From Nigerium massiliense (GTDB taxonomy: Bacteria > Actinomycetota > Actinomycetes > Propionibacteriales > Propionibacteriaceae): 64,000 bases of DNA. The stretch covers positions 186,001 through 250,000 of the forward strand of contig NZ_CCYM01000002.1 of assembly GCF_000826085.1 (NCBI RefSeq). The letters run 5' to 3'. This document shows positions 1 through 8,293 of this stretch, piece by piece. The notes beneath the pieces were generated by a model. The model saw nothing but the letters and a program-made list of their open reading frames with translations. It had not been told where the DNA came from and ran no database searches. The first letter of the stretch is position 1; every line of letters starts with the position of its first letter. The position numbers and the translations under genes are program-made.

Positions 1-39
1 CGTCCTACAGTGGGCTCGAACCCGATTCCGGAGGACGCC

Positions 40-1104
40 ATGCCGTACCCGCTCGCCCTGCCGCCGTCCCTGCGCCCGCTGGTGCCCGATGATCTGGTCG
101 CCGACCCGGCCGAGTGCCCGCCCGTGCGCTGGGGCATCCTCGGGGCGGGCACCATCGCCGCGGCGTTCGCCCGGGACGTCCGGCGCAGCGGCGCCTCGGT
201 CGAGCTGGTGGGCTCCCGGGACGCCGACCGGGCCGCCGCGTTCGCGTCCGAGCACGGGGTGCCCGGCTCCGTCGGCGGGTACGACGCGCTCGCCGCGTCC
301 GACCGCATCGACGCCGTGTACGTCGCGACCCCGCACTCCGAGCACCGCCGCTGCGCCCTGCTGGCCCTCGAGGCCGGCAAGCACGTGCTGGTCGAGAAGG
401 CGTTCGCCCGCAACCGCGAGGAGGCCGTCGAGATCATCGAGGCGGCCCGGTTCGCCGGGCTGTTCGCGATGGAGGCCCTGTGGTCGCGCTTCCTGCCCCA
501 CCATCGGGTGGCCCGGCATCTCGTCCAGACGGGCGCCCTGGGCGACCTCGTGCAGGCCTGCGCCGACCTCGGCGATCGGCTGGCCGACGTCCCCCGCATG
601 CACGACCCCGCACTCGCCGGCGGCGCGCTGCTCGACCTCGGCGTCTACCCGATCTCGCTGCTGCAATCGCTGTTCGGCACCCCTGACGAGGTGCACACCG
701 ACGGAACGCTCTACCCCACCGGCGTGGACGCCTCGTCGATCGTCGTCATGCGCCGGGGGGATGCCCGCGCGGTCGCCGCGTCCACGATGCTGGCCACCAC
801 CTCGAACAGCGGCTGGGTCTCCGGCACCCGCGGGCGGCTCCGTTTCCCGGCCCCGTTGCACAGCCCCGGCCCGCTCGAGGTGACCCTCGGCGACGCCGCG
901 CCCGTCGTCGTCCACCCGCCCGTCGCGGGCGGCTACCAGTTCGAGATCGCCGAGGCATCGCGCTGCGTCGCGGCCGGCTTGCCCGAGTCGCCGATCATGC
1001 CGCACGCCGACACCCTCGACGTCATGACGATCCTGGACGACGCGCGTGGCGCCCTCGGCGTGGTCTACCCGGGCGAGGGCGGCCTGGCGCCCCAGACGGT
1101 CTAG
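40..1104 (+). CDS. Gfo/Idh/MocA family oxidoreductase
   Basis: Probable NAD(P)-dependent sugar or inositol-type dehydrogenase of 354 residues. The N-terminal Rossmann fold shows a GAGTIA nucleotide-binding motif near residues 36-41, and an EK pair near residues 119-120 corresponds to the family's conserved EKP motif. The C-terminal half is the usual alpha/beta substrate-binding domain. I chose the ATG at 40 because GGAGGA lies four bases upstream; an in-frame GTG at 10 has no such site. The substrate cannot be read from the sequence. The gene ends in the TAG that also forms the start of a -10 element for the next gene, so the two are close but probably separately promoted. Confidence 0.9.
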   Translation: MPYPLALPPSLRPLVPDDLVADPAECPPVRWGILGAGTIAAAFARDVRRSGASVELVGSRDADRAAAFASEHGVPGSVGGYDALAASDRIDAVYVATPHSEHRRCALLALEAGKHVLVEKAFARNREEAVEIIEAARFAGLFAMEALWSRFLPHHRVARHLVQTGALGDLVQACADLGDRLADVPRMHDPALAGGALLDLGVYPISLLQSLFGTPDEVHTDGTLYPTGVDASSIVVMRRGDARAVAASTMLATTSNSGWVSGTRGRLRFPAPLHSPGPLEVTLGDAAPVVVHPPVAGGYQFEIAEASRCVAAGLPESPIMPHADTLDVMTILDDARGALGVVYPGEGGLAPQTV

Positions 1105-1107
1105 CCT
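1102..1107 (+). promoter_or_regulatory. -10 element TAGCCT, leaderless start
   Basis: TAGCCT ends six bases before the ATG at 1114, and there is no ribosome binding site. The TAG is also the stop codon of the upstream gene. The spacing suggests a transcript that begins at or next to the start codon. Confidence 0.5.
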
Positions 1108-1113
1108 GACCCC

Positions 1114-3108
1114 ATGCGCCCTGTCGATCTGCCGCTGTTCACCTCCGTCTCCGCCCCGTTCGTCGCGCCGGACCACGCGTGGGCGGTCGTCTCGGTCACC
1201 CACCCCGACCTGGCGGCGGACGCCTACGTGGGCCAGCTGTGGCGCGTCGACCTGACCGGCGAGCGCGAACCGCGCCGGCTCACCCGCGGCTTCAGCGACG
1301 TCCGCCCCCGGGTGTCCCCGGACGGCTCCCTCGTCGGGTTCCTGCGCTCCCAGCCGGGCGGTGCACCCCAGGTCCACATCCTGCCGACGGACGGCGGCGA
1401 GGCCGTCCAGGTGACGGACCAGAAGCTCGGCGTGCTCGAGTTCGAGTTCTCCCCCGACGGCGGCACGATCGCGTTCATCGCCCGCGTCCCCGAGGACGGC
1501 CGCTACGGCACCCTCGAGGGGGTCGAGGCCCGCGCCGAGGACCCGCGGCACATCACCACCCTCAAGTACTCCGCCAACGGGCTGGGCTGGACGAACGACC
1601 GCCGCCGGCACGTCTTCGTCGTCGAGACCCCCGACCCGTTCGGCGCGCCCGCCGTCACCCCGGTCGGACGCGCCGCGCGCGACCTGGGCACGGACACCCC
1701 GCCCTCCGCTGTGCCCGACGCCCGGCAGATCACGGACGGCGACTACGACCACTGGGCGCCGTGCTTCACCCCCGACGGCCAAGCGCTCATCGTCACCTCC
1801 GCCCGGCACGAGACCCGCGACCTGGACCTCGTCACAAATCTGTACCGGCTGCGCAAGGGCGACGACCCCACCCTCATCGAGACGCCGTCGACCGCGGACG
1901 ACGCCTGCTTCTCCGCCGACGGGCAGACCCTGTTCTTCATCGGCGAGGACCTCGGCGCGGACGGCCTCGACTTCGTCGGACACTCCGCAGGAGTCTTCGC
2001 GATGCCCGCCGACGGCGGCGAGGCCCGCCGGCTGACGGACACCGCCCTGCACGTCTCCGGCCCGCTTCGCCCGGCAGGCCCCGACGGCGTCCTCGCGCTG
2101 GCGAACGTCCGCGGCCACAGCACCCTCGTGCGGGTGAGCGCCGGCGGCGACGTGGACGTGTGGGAGGAAGACTCGGCGGTGCTGGCCGCCGCCGACGCCG
2201 GCAGCATGGGCGTCCTCGCCACGGTCACCGACCCGAGCACCCCGGCCGAGTTGGCGCTCCTCGACGACCGTGGCGAGACCCGCCTGACCGACGTCAACGG
2301 CCCGCTGCGAGCGGCGTGCGAGCCGGTCGTCCCCGCCGAGCTCGAGGCGTCCTCCCGCGACGGCTACCCGGTGCACGGCTGGGTGTTCACGCCGGTCGGG
2401 CCGGGGCCGCACCCGGTGGTGCTCGCGATCCACGGTGGCCCGTTCGCCTCGTACAGCGCCGACTTCTTCGACGAGTTCCAGGTGCTGGTCGAGGCCGGCT
2501 ACGCGGTGGTGGCCTGCAACCCCCGCGGTGCCGCCGGCTACGGGGAAGAGCACGGACGCGCGACCCGCGGCGACTTCGGCAACCTGGACGCGGCGGACGT
2601 CCTCGCCTTCCTCGACCACGCGCTCGAGGTCTCCCCCGGGCTGGACGCCTCCCGCGTCGGCGTGATGGGCGGCTCCTACGGCGGGTACCTGACGGCCTGG
2701 ATCATCGCCCACGACCACCGATTCGCGGGTGCCATCGTCGAGCGCGGCTTCCTCGACCCGGCCTCCTTCATCGGACCGTCCGACATCGGATCGTTCTTCG
2801 TCGCCCAGTACAACGGCGCCGACCTCGACCGCTTGAACGCCCAGTCGCCGACCCTGCTGACCGACCAGGTCACCACGCCCACGCTGGTCATCCACTCCGA
2901 GGACGACCTGCGCTGCCCGCTCAGCCAGGCGCTGCGCTACTACACGCGGCTGAAGCAGGCGGGCGCGGACGCCGAACTCCTGGTGTTCCCGGGCGAGAAC
3001 CACGAACTGTCCCGATCGGGCACCCCGCAGCACCGGCTGCAGCGCTTCGATGCCATTCTCGCCTTCTGGGCGCGGCACCTTCCCACGGCACACTCCTCGA
3101 AGGCGTGA
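1114..3108 (+). CDS. S9 family serine peptidase (prolyl oligopeptidase / acylaminoacyl-peptidase type)
   Basis: Cytosolic peptidase of 664 residues. The first ~400 residues contain TolB/beta-propeller-like repeats (PDG motifs such as SPDGS and TPDGQ). The C-terminal alpha/beta hydrolase carries the nucleophile motif GGSYGG near residue 520, an acid in HSEDD and a catalytic histidine in GENHE near the end. Size and domain order fit the family. No signal peptide is visible. The ATG at 1114 is preceded by a -10 element rather than a Shine-Dalgarno sequence. Short peptides or N-acylated peptides are the likely substrates; this is inferred from the family. Confidence 0.92.
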   Translation: MRPVDLPLFTSVSAPFVAPDHAWAVVSVTHPDLAADAYVGQLWRVDLTGEREPRRLTRGFSDVRPRVSPDGSLVGFLRSQPGGAPQVHILPTDGGEAVQVTDQKLGVLEFEFSPDGGTIAFIARVPEDGRYGTLEGVEARAEDPRHITTLKYSANGLGWTNDRRRHVFVVETPDPFGAPAVTPVGRAARDLGTDTPPSAVPDARQITDGDYDHWAPCFTPDGQALIVTSARHETRDLDLVTNLYRLRKGDDPTLIETPSTADDACFSADGQTLFFIGEDLGADGLDFVGHSAGVFAMPADGGEARRLTDTALHVSGPLRPAGPDGVLALANVRGHSTLVRVSAGGDVDVWEEDSAVLAAADAGSMGVLATVTDPSTPAELALLDDRGETRLTDVNGPLRAACEPVVPAELEASSRDGYPVHGWVFTPVGPGPHPVVLAIHGGPFASYSADFFDEFQVLVEAGYAVVACNPRGAAGYGEEHGRATRGDFGNLDAADVLAFLDHALEVSPGLDASRVGVMGGSYGGYLTAWIIAHDHRFAGAIVERGFLDPASFIGPSDIGSFFVAQYNGADLDRLNAQSPTLLTDQVTTPTLVIHSEDDLRCPLSQALRYYTRLKQAGADAELLVFPGENHELSRSGTPQHRLQRFDAILAFWARHLPTAHSSKA

Positions 3109-3158
3109 GACACATACAGGAACCCGTGACCTGGTCGTAATTTAACGGCGATTTTGGG

Positions 3159-3164
3159 TAACCT
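3159..3164 (+). promoter_or_regulatory. -10 element TAACCT, leaderless start
   Basis: TAACCT ends seven bases before the GTG at 3172 in a locally AT-rich stretch. It supports GTG 3172 over the in-frame TTG at 3154. Confidence 0.45.
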
Positions 3165-3171
3165 CTTTAGC

Positions 3172-4134
3172 GTGCCTGTGTTCCACGTCGCGCGTCGGAG
3201 CTGCTGCGCGATCGTGGCGGCGTGCTTCCTGTTGTCCGGCTGCGTCAGCGACGGTCCCGTGGTCAGTTCGCCCACCACGATGGCCGGCACCTCGAGTCCG
3301 AGCGCGTCGCCACTGCCCGACCTGACCCAGCCCCGGGTGGCGCGCGCGGTCGTCGACCAGCTGATCAAGGCGTCCGGCAGCAACCGCGTGATCATGGTCG
3401 AGGTGCGCGCGCACGACGCCTCCGTCAGCGTGCTGAACGCGACCGACCAGGCCGAGACGTGGTCGTCCCGCGACGGACGCCCGGAGAAGATCGCCTCCGA
3501 CCTCACCTACGTCGATCAGGCGGTGTTCGACCCGTCCGACTACGACCTCGACAACGTCGGGGCCCTGTTCCGCGCGGCCGCGTCAGTGTCCGGCTCCGAT
3601 GAGCAGCAGGAGCTGCAGATCGTCGATCGCCAGACCATCGACCCGGCGTCGTCGGAGGTGTTGATGGCGGTCTCCACCAACCCCGAGACCCGCACCGTGT
3701 TCTTCCACAAGGACGGGTCGCTGCTCCCCACCCTCGACTTCCGCACCCAGTGGGGCATCGCGGAGGGACTCAACAACGTCGTCGCCCAGCACTCCCAGGC
3801 GATCCAGGTCGGTGTCGGCTCGCAGGCCGGCGCTTACCTCGACTTCGCCGGCCCCGACCAGACCATCACGCGCCGCCAGCGCACCCCGCGCTTCCCGGTC
3901 ACGCTGAATCAGCGCAACGAGCGGCCGTCCATGCCCGCGTTCGATCCCAGCATGGTGCGCCCCGACGTGATCTGGCGCGTGCTCACCGCCGGGCAGAACC
4001 GCGCCAGCGTGCCCTACGGCGAGCAGTGGTCGGTGGTCGTCGACGACCGCGCCGGCACCGGGAGCCCACGGATGCGCTTCACCATCGGCTCCAAGCAGGT
4101 CGTCACCGACCTCTCCGGCAACTCGGTTCGCTGA
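3172..4134 (+). CDS. Putative lipoprotein of unknown function
   Basis: A 320-residue protein with a short basic N-terminus, a hydrophobic stretch and the lipobox LLSGC near residues 20-24, so it is probably a lipid-anchored extracellular protein. The mature part has a Ser/Thr/Pro-rich linker followed by an ~280-residue soluble domain. I recognise no family or catalytic motif. GTG 3172 is preferred because a TAACCT -10 element lies seven bases upstream; a TTG at 3154 would extend it by six residues. It converges on the zinc protease gene, with only three bases between the two stop codons. Confidence 0.75.
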   Translation: MPVFHVARRSCCAIVAACFLLSGCVSDGPVVSSPTTMAGTSSPSASPLPDLTQPRVARAVVDQLIKASGSNRVIMVEVRAHDASVSVLNATDQAETWSSRDGRPEKIASDLTYVDQAVFDPSDYDLDNVGALFRAAASVSGSDEQQELQIVDRQTIDPASSEVLMAVSTNPETRTVFFHKDGSLLPTLDFRTQWGIAEGLNNVVAQHSQAIQVGVGSQAGAYLDFAGPDQTITRRQRTPRFPVTLNQRNERPSMPAFDPSMVRPDVIWRVLTAGQNRASVPYGEQWSVVVDDRAGTGSPRMRFTIGSKQVVTDLSGNSVR

Positions 4135-4137
4135 GCG

Positions 4138-5007
4138 TCAGGCGCCCGACCCGAAGGTATTGCAACGCTGCGGGTCGCCGGTGGAGAAGCCGGTCGCCGT
4201 CCACTTCTTGCGTTGCGCGGACGAGCCGTGCGTCCAGGCGTCCGGGTTCACCCCGCCGCCGCTCTTCCGCTGGATACGGTCGTCGCCGACGGAGACCGCC
4301 GCGTCGATGGCGCGGTTGAGGTCGTCCTGGGTGATGGAGGTGATCACCGAGTGGGGGTCGTCGGTGGCGTGCTTGAGCCAGACGCCCGCGTAGCAATCGG
4401 CCTGGAGCTCGAGGGCGACGCCGGCCGAGTTCTGGCCGGTCTGGCGGCCCTGCGACTGCACCTTCTCCATGACGCCGGTGAGGTTCTGCACGTGGTGGCC
4501 GTACTCGTGGGCGATCACGTACGCCTCGGCCGCGTCGCCGCCCTGGGCGCCGAGCTCGCCCTTGAGCATCTGGTCGAAGAACGTGGGGTCGAGGTAGACC
4601 GTCATGTCGTTCGGGCAGTAGAACGGGCCCACCTGAGACGTCGCCGTGCCGCAGCCCGTCGAGATCTGGCTGTCGAACGTCTTGGTCGTGGCCCGCTGAT
4701 AGTTCTGGCCCATCGCCTGCGACCAGTAGCCCTGGACGGAGTTGGTGTAGGCCACGAAGCGGCAGTTGCGATCCTGCTCGATGGACGCCCCGGAGGTGCA
4801 GTGCGCGTACGGGTTCGGCGCGCTCCCCCGCCCGGACGGCTGCTGGCCCTGCTGGGCCCCGCCCAGGATGACGCCCGGGTCGATGCCCAGGAACAGGGCG
4901 AGCAGCACGACGATCAAACCGACGCCGCCGCCGACCGCGATGCGGCCTCCGCCGCCGCCTCCGCCCATCTGAGAGGGATCCAGTTGGGCCCCCGAGTTGT
5001 ACTGCAT
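4138..5007 (-). CDS. YpfJ/KPN_02809-family neutral zinc metallopeptidase
   Basis: Membrane-anchored zinc protease family member of 289 residues. After a Gly-rich stretch a single transmembrane helix (residues ~20-45) is followed by a large extracytoplasmic domain containing the zinc motif HEYGHH with a downstream QV. Several cysteines (for example around CTSG, CRF, CGTA, CPND) could form disulfides. The ATG at 5007 is chosen because GGAGGA lies five bases upstream; longer in-frame starts to 5127 lack a ribosome binding site and lie across the promoter of the divergent NUDIX gene. The physiological substrate is unknown for this family. Confidence 0.9.
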   Translation of the reverse strand: MQYNSGAQLDPSQMGGGGGGGRIAVGGGVGLIVVLLALFLGIDPGVILGGAQQGQQPSGRGSAPNPYAHCTSGASIEQDRNCRFVAYTNSVQGYWSQAMGQNYQRATTKTFDSQISTGCGTATSQVGPFYCPNDMTVYLDPTFFDQMLKGELGAQGGDAAEAYVIAHEYGHHVQNLTGVMEKVQSQGRQTGQNSAGVALELQADCYAGVWLKHATDDPHSVITSITQDDLNRAIDAAVSVGDDRIQRKSGGGVNPDAWTHGSSAQRKKWTATGFSTGDPQRCNTFGSGA

Positions 5008-5137
5008 AACGTCCTCCGTGACGTGCCGATCCGACGTCGGGAGCCTACCCCCCGGGGCCGTCACAATCGGAGGTCGCTCTCCCACCAGGGCGTGAGTCGA
5101 CTGGATTGTGACCATAGGACCTTGCATAGTGGCAGGT

Positions 5138-5863
5138 ATGCAGATCGTCGGCGTGGAGGTGGGAGGCGGGTCACCTGTCTTCTCCTACACGCTTGCCCAC
5201 GGCGAAGATCCGCATCAGCGAGCCTGGGAAGAGGGCTACAAGGTCACCCGCCCGCTGTCCGCGACGGGCACGGTGGAGGATCTGACCGTCACCCTGCAGG
5301 TCACCCCGCACGGACGCCGCGTCGTCCCCCGCGGCCCCCAACGCACCCGCACCCTGGTGCGCGGACTGAGGCTGGACGACATCGATCCGGTGCGCCGACA
5401 GCGCCTGGCGGCGTACGCGCTCATCGTCAGCGACCGCGGCATCTTGGCCACCGAGTTCTCCGAACGGACGGCCGTCCCGGGCATGTGGAGCCTGCCGGGC
5501 GGCGGCATCGACGCCGGGGAGAACCCCTCGCAGACCGTGCAGCGCGAAGTCTACGAAGAGACCGGCCAGCACGCGGTGGTCCGCCAATTCATCGATATCC
5601 AGACCGATCACTGGATCGGCCTGGCGCCGAACGGCACCGTCGAGGACTTCCACGCGGTCCGGCTGATCTACGCCGCCACCTGCCACTGGCCCAACGACCC
5701 CGTCGTCCACGACGCTGGGGGTACCACCGCCGACTCGGCCTGGATCAGCCCCGAGCGCTGGCGCGAGTTGCCGTGGTCGACCGGCGCGAAGTCCCTGCTG
5801 ACCCGCCACGCCCCCACCCAGATCCGGCTGTGGCGCTGGGAGAAACGGCAGCGCCTCGCCTGA
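5138..5863 (+). CDS. NUDIX hydrolase
   Basis: A 241-residue protein with an N-terminal extension of about 90 residues and a NUDIX fold. The signature reads G-x5-E near residues 124-129, followed by REVYEETG, giving the canonical glutamates for metal binding. It should hydrolyse a nucleoside diphosphate linked to another group; specificity cannot be read. ATG 5138 is seven bases after a CATAGT -10-like element (5125-5130); in-frame GTG codons at 5108 and 5129 are alternatives. A strong hairpin follows the stop. Confidence 0.87.
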   Translation: MQIVGVEVGGGSPVFSYTLAHGEDPHQRAWEEGYKVTRPLSATGTVEDLTVTLQVTPHGRRVVPRGPQRTRTLVRGLRLDDIDPVRRQRLAAYALIVSDRGILATEFSERTAVPGMWSLPGGGIDAGENPSQTVQREVYEETGQHAVVRQFIDIQTDHWIGLAPNGTVEDFHAVRLIYAATCHWPNDPVVHDAGGTTADSAWISPERWRELPWSTGAKSLLTRHAPTQIRLWRWEKRQRLA

Positions 5864-5872
5864 GGACGCGAG

Positions 5873-5902
5873 AACGGCCCGCCCCGGAGGGGGCGGGCCG
5901 TT
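5873..5902. terminator. Bidirectional terminator hairpin
   Basis: A perfect 13-bp stem (5873-5885 with 5890-5902) closes a four-base loop between the converging NUDIX and BI-1 genes. It starts ten bases after the NUDIX stop and ends 18 bases from the BI-1 stop, so it can serve both. Confidence 0.85.
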
Positions 5903-5920
5903 GTAGCTGGTGGTCGGGCG

Positions 5921-6754
5921 TCAGTTGCTGCGGAAGTACGACAGGACCCGCAGGATCTCGGTGTAGAGCCAGACCATCGTGACGGTCAGGCCGAAGGCCG
6001 CGCGCCACGACTCGCTGTCGGGGGCGTGGTTGCGGATGCCCTGCTCGACGTAGTCGAAGTCGAGCACGAGGTTCGCCACCGCGAGGACCACGAAGACGAT
6101 CGACACCAGGATGGTCAGCGGGGTGGCGCCGGCGCCGGCCCCGCGGATCCCGAGATCGATGCCGGCCAGCGCGAGCCCCAGGTTCAGGAGCATCAGGACG
6201 GCGGCGGCGATCGTGGCGATTCCGACGATACGGCGGAACCGCTGCGTGACCCGGATGCGGAAGAACTTGTACGCGGCCAGCGTCACGGCGGCGGCCACGA
6301 ACGTGGCGAAGATGGCCTGCACGACGATGCCGTCCCAGAGGGACTCGAACATCGCGCTGAACCCGCCGATGAAGACCCCCTCGACGACCGAGTAGACCAG
6401 CACGCCGGCCGGGTTGACCCTGCGGCGTAGCGAGACGAACAGGACGGTGACGAAGCCGACCAGGGCGCTGCCGAGCGTGACCGGCACCAGCAGCGTCGAC
6501 GGCAGGAACATGAACGTCAGCGCGGCAGCGGCGATGAGCACGCCCATCGTGATGGCCGTCTTGGTGATGACGTCATCGATGGTCATCAGCCCGAGCCCAC
6601 GGCCGCGCTCCGGTTGTCCCTGCGGCTGGTAGCCCTGCGGCTGGTAGCCCTGCTGGCCGCCGTGCGGCTGCGTCTGGTACGGGTCGTAGCCGCCCTGCTG
6701 CCCCTGCGCGGGCTGGAAGGCGACCGGCTTGTTGAAGACGGGATTGTTCGGCAT
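5921..6754 (-). CDS. Bax inhibitor-1/YccA family membrane protein
   Basis: Multi-pass membrane protein of 277 residues. The first ~60 residues are a Gln/Gly/Pro/Tyr-rich cytosolic tail with a short tandem GYQPQ repeat; the rest forms about seven transmembrane helices typical of the YccA/BI-1 superfamily, whose characterised members are calcium-leak channels or modulators of membrane proteolysis. The ATG at 6754 has AGAGGA five bases upstream. The actinobacterial function is not known. The Gln-rich tail is longer than in YccA itself. Confidence 0.88.
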   Translation of the reverse strand: MPNNPVFNKPVAFQPAQGQQGGYDPYQTQPHGGQQGYQPQGYQPQGQPERGRGLGLMTIDDVITKTAITMGVLIAAAALTFMFLPSTLLVPVTLGSALVGFVTVLFVSLRRRVNPAGVLVYSVVEGVFIGGFSAMFESLWDGIVVQAIFATFVAAAVTLAAYKFFRIRVTQRFRRIVGIATIAAAVLMLLNLGLALAGIDLGIRGAGAGATPLTILVSIVFVVLAVANLVLDFDYVEQGIRNHAPDSESWRAAFGLTVTMVWLYTEILRVLSYFRSN

Positions 6755-6881
6755 CTGTTTCCTCTCGTCGGACACATCCATGGTACGAAACATGGACAAG
6801 TCGGCATTTCTTCCCGTCCTCGGGGCCCCCGGCCCACCGGGCACGTCCACGTCGCGCGGTGGATGACGCGGGCGGACGGAC

Positions 6882-6908
6882 GCCCCGCCGGCGCCGGTCC
6901 GGCGGGGC
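6882..6908 (-). terminator. Terminator hairpin after gldA
   Basis: Perfect 10-bp GC stem (6882-6891 with 6899-6908) and a seven-base loop, 16 bases past the gldA stop. There is no U-run, as is common in very GC-rich genomes. Confidence 0.65.
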
Positions 6909-6923
6909 CCCCCTGGCTCGAGG

Positions 6924-8063
6924 TCAGTGCCTGGCGTAGTACATCACCGGCTCCGGCAGGCCCTTGTCGGCGCGGATGCGGCGAGAGAGCCCCTCGGCGG
7001 CGATCAGCGCGTTCACGACGAGGTCCGGGGTGACCGGGAACGGCATGTTGTGGATGGTCTCCCCCTCCGCCGTGGCCGCCTTGGCGACGGCGTGGAGTTC
7101 GTCGGCGTCCTCCGGGCGGAGCCCGACCTCCGTCAGCGTGTTCGGCAGTCCGACCCGCGTCGTGAACTCGACGAAGGCCTCGATCTCCTCGGCGGGCGCC
7201 CCCTCCATCACCAGTTGGGTCATCGAGCCGAGGTTCACCTTCTGACCGTGGTCGAGGCCGTGGGTCTGCGGCGCAGCCGTCAGACCGTTGTGGATGGCGT
7301 GCGCCGCGGCCAGTCCCCCGGACTCGAACCCGAGCCCCGACAGCAGGGTGTTCGCCTCGACGACGGACTCCAGCGCGGGCGTGACGACGTGGGCGCGGAC
7401 GGCGTCCAGCGCGGGCAGCGCGTTCTCCCACAGCATGTCCCAGCAGAGCTGCGCCAGCGCGGTGCCGGCGTGGGTCGGGCGTCCGCCAGCCATCGTCGAC
7501 CCCTGGCCGCGGCGAGTGGCGCGTGCCTCGAGCCACGTCGCGAGGGCGTCCCCGATGCCGGCGACCAGGAACCGCACCGGGGCGTCGGCGACCAATTGGG
7601 TGTCGATGAGGACCAGGTCGGGGTTCTTCGGGAAGAACCGGTACTCCAGGAACTCCCCGGCCTCCGTGTAGATGACGGACAGCGCCGAGGTGGGCGCGTC
7701 CGAGGACGCCGCGGTGGGGATGCTGGCCCAGGCGACGCCGGCGTCGAACCCAGCGGCCTTCACCGAGTCGATCGCGGAGCCGCCACCGAAGGCGACGATG
7801 ATGTCGTGGCCGCCGTCCTTGATCGCCGAGGCGAGCGACGTCACGGTCTCGGGGGTGGCGAACCCCTCGAATTGCACACGCTTGACGGGCAGGTCGGCAT
7901 CGCCGAAGCCCTTGGTGACGGGCTCCTCGACGAGGCCCCACACGACGTCGTCGGCGACGAGCAGGGGCTTCGAGCCCAGCTGCTCGAGGTGGGTGCCGAG
8001 TTCGGCCAGGGCGCCCGCCCCCTGCACGTAGCGAGACGGGCTGGCGAGAACAGACATGGTCAT
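6924..8063 (-). CDS. gldA: Glycerol dehydrogenase (iron-containing alcohol dehydrogenase family)
   Basis: NAD-dependent oxidation of glycerol to dihydroxyacetone. The 379-residue protein has the NAD-binding GGGSAID motif near residue 95. The metal ligands are recognisable: Asp in GIGDALATW (~residue 168) and two histidines in AAAHAIHNG and THGLDHGQ about 18 residues apart. Length and motif order match GldA rather than sn-glycerol-1-phosphate dehydrogenase, though that relative remains possible. The ATG at 8063 has GAGGGG eight bases upstream. No dihydroxyacetone kinase lies nearby, so it stands alone. Confidence 0.88.
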   Translation of the reverse strand: MTMSVLASPSRYVQGAGALAELGTHLEQLGSKPLLVADDVVWGLVEEPVTKGFGDADLPVKRVQFEGFATPETVTSLASAIKDGGHDIIVAFGGGSAIDSVKAAGFDAGVAWASIPTAASSDAPTSALSVIYTEAGEFLEYRFFPKNPDLVLIDTQLVADAPVRFLVAGIGDALATWLEARATRRGQGSTMAGGRPTHAGTALAQLCWDMLWENALPALDAVRAHVVTPALESVVEANTLLSGLGFESGGLAAAHAIHNGLTAAPQTHGLDHGQKVNLGSMTQLVMEGAPAEEIEAFVEFTTRVGLPNTLTEVGLRPEDADELHAVAKAATAEGETIHNMPFPVTPDLVVNALIAAEGLSRRIRADKGLPEPVMYYARH

Positions 8064-8147
8064 GACGGTCCCCTCTTCGTTGCGGGGCCCACGCGCGACC
8101 GCCGAGAGGGTTCGCTCGTGGCACCCCGTGGTCGGTTCTGTCCTTCC

Positions 8148-8153
8148 AGACTA
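8148..8153 (-). promoter_or_regulatory. Possible gldA -10 element (TAGTCT)
   Basis: On the minus strand TAGTCT stands about 85 bases upstream of the gldA start, in the 230-base divergent gap to the monooxygenase gene. I see no convincing -35. The assignment rests on the -10 motif alone. Confidence 0.25.
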
Positions 8154-8280
8154 GGCGTGCGCGGCGGCCGACGAGCGCGAACAGTTCCGGCGGCACGGAC
8201 ATGCACGCACTCCTGAACGGACGACCGCGGGTCCGCGGGCCTGAGCCGGCGAGGGACGGCATCCGAGGCCGCCGCCAGCG

Positions 8281-8286
8281 TAGGCT
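8281..8286 (+). promoter_or_regulatory. -10 element TAGGCT, leaderless start
   Basis: TAGGCT ends seven bases before the ATG at 8294. No Shine-Dalgarno sequence is present, so a leaderless transcript is likely. Confidence 0.5.
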
Positions 8287-8293
8287 GAGCGCC

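Noticed and set aside
5106..5130. A TTGTGA/CATAGT pair as a full -35/-10 promoter for the NUDIX gene
   Set aside because: The 13-base spacer is too short for a sigma-70 promoter; only the -10-like element is kept as support.
4213..5982. A 589-residue plus-strand frame over the zinc protease and NUDIX genes
   Set aside because: It spans two well-supported genes and a terminator and reads as Arg/Ala-rich shadow.
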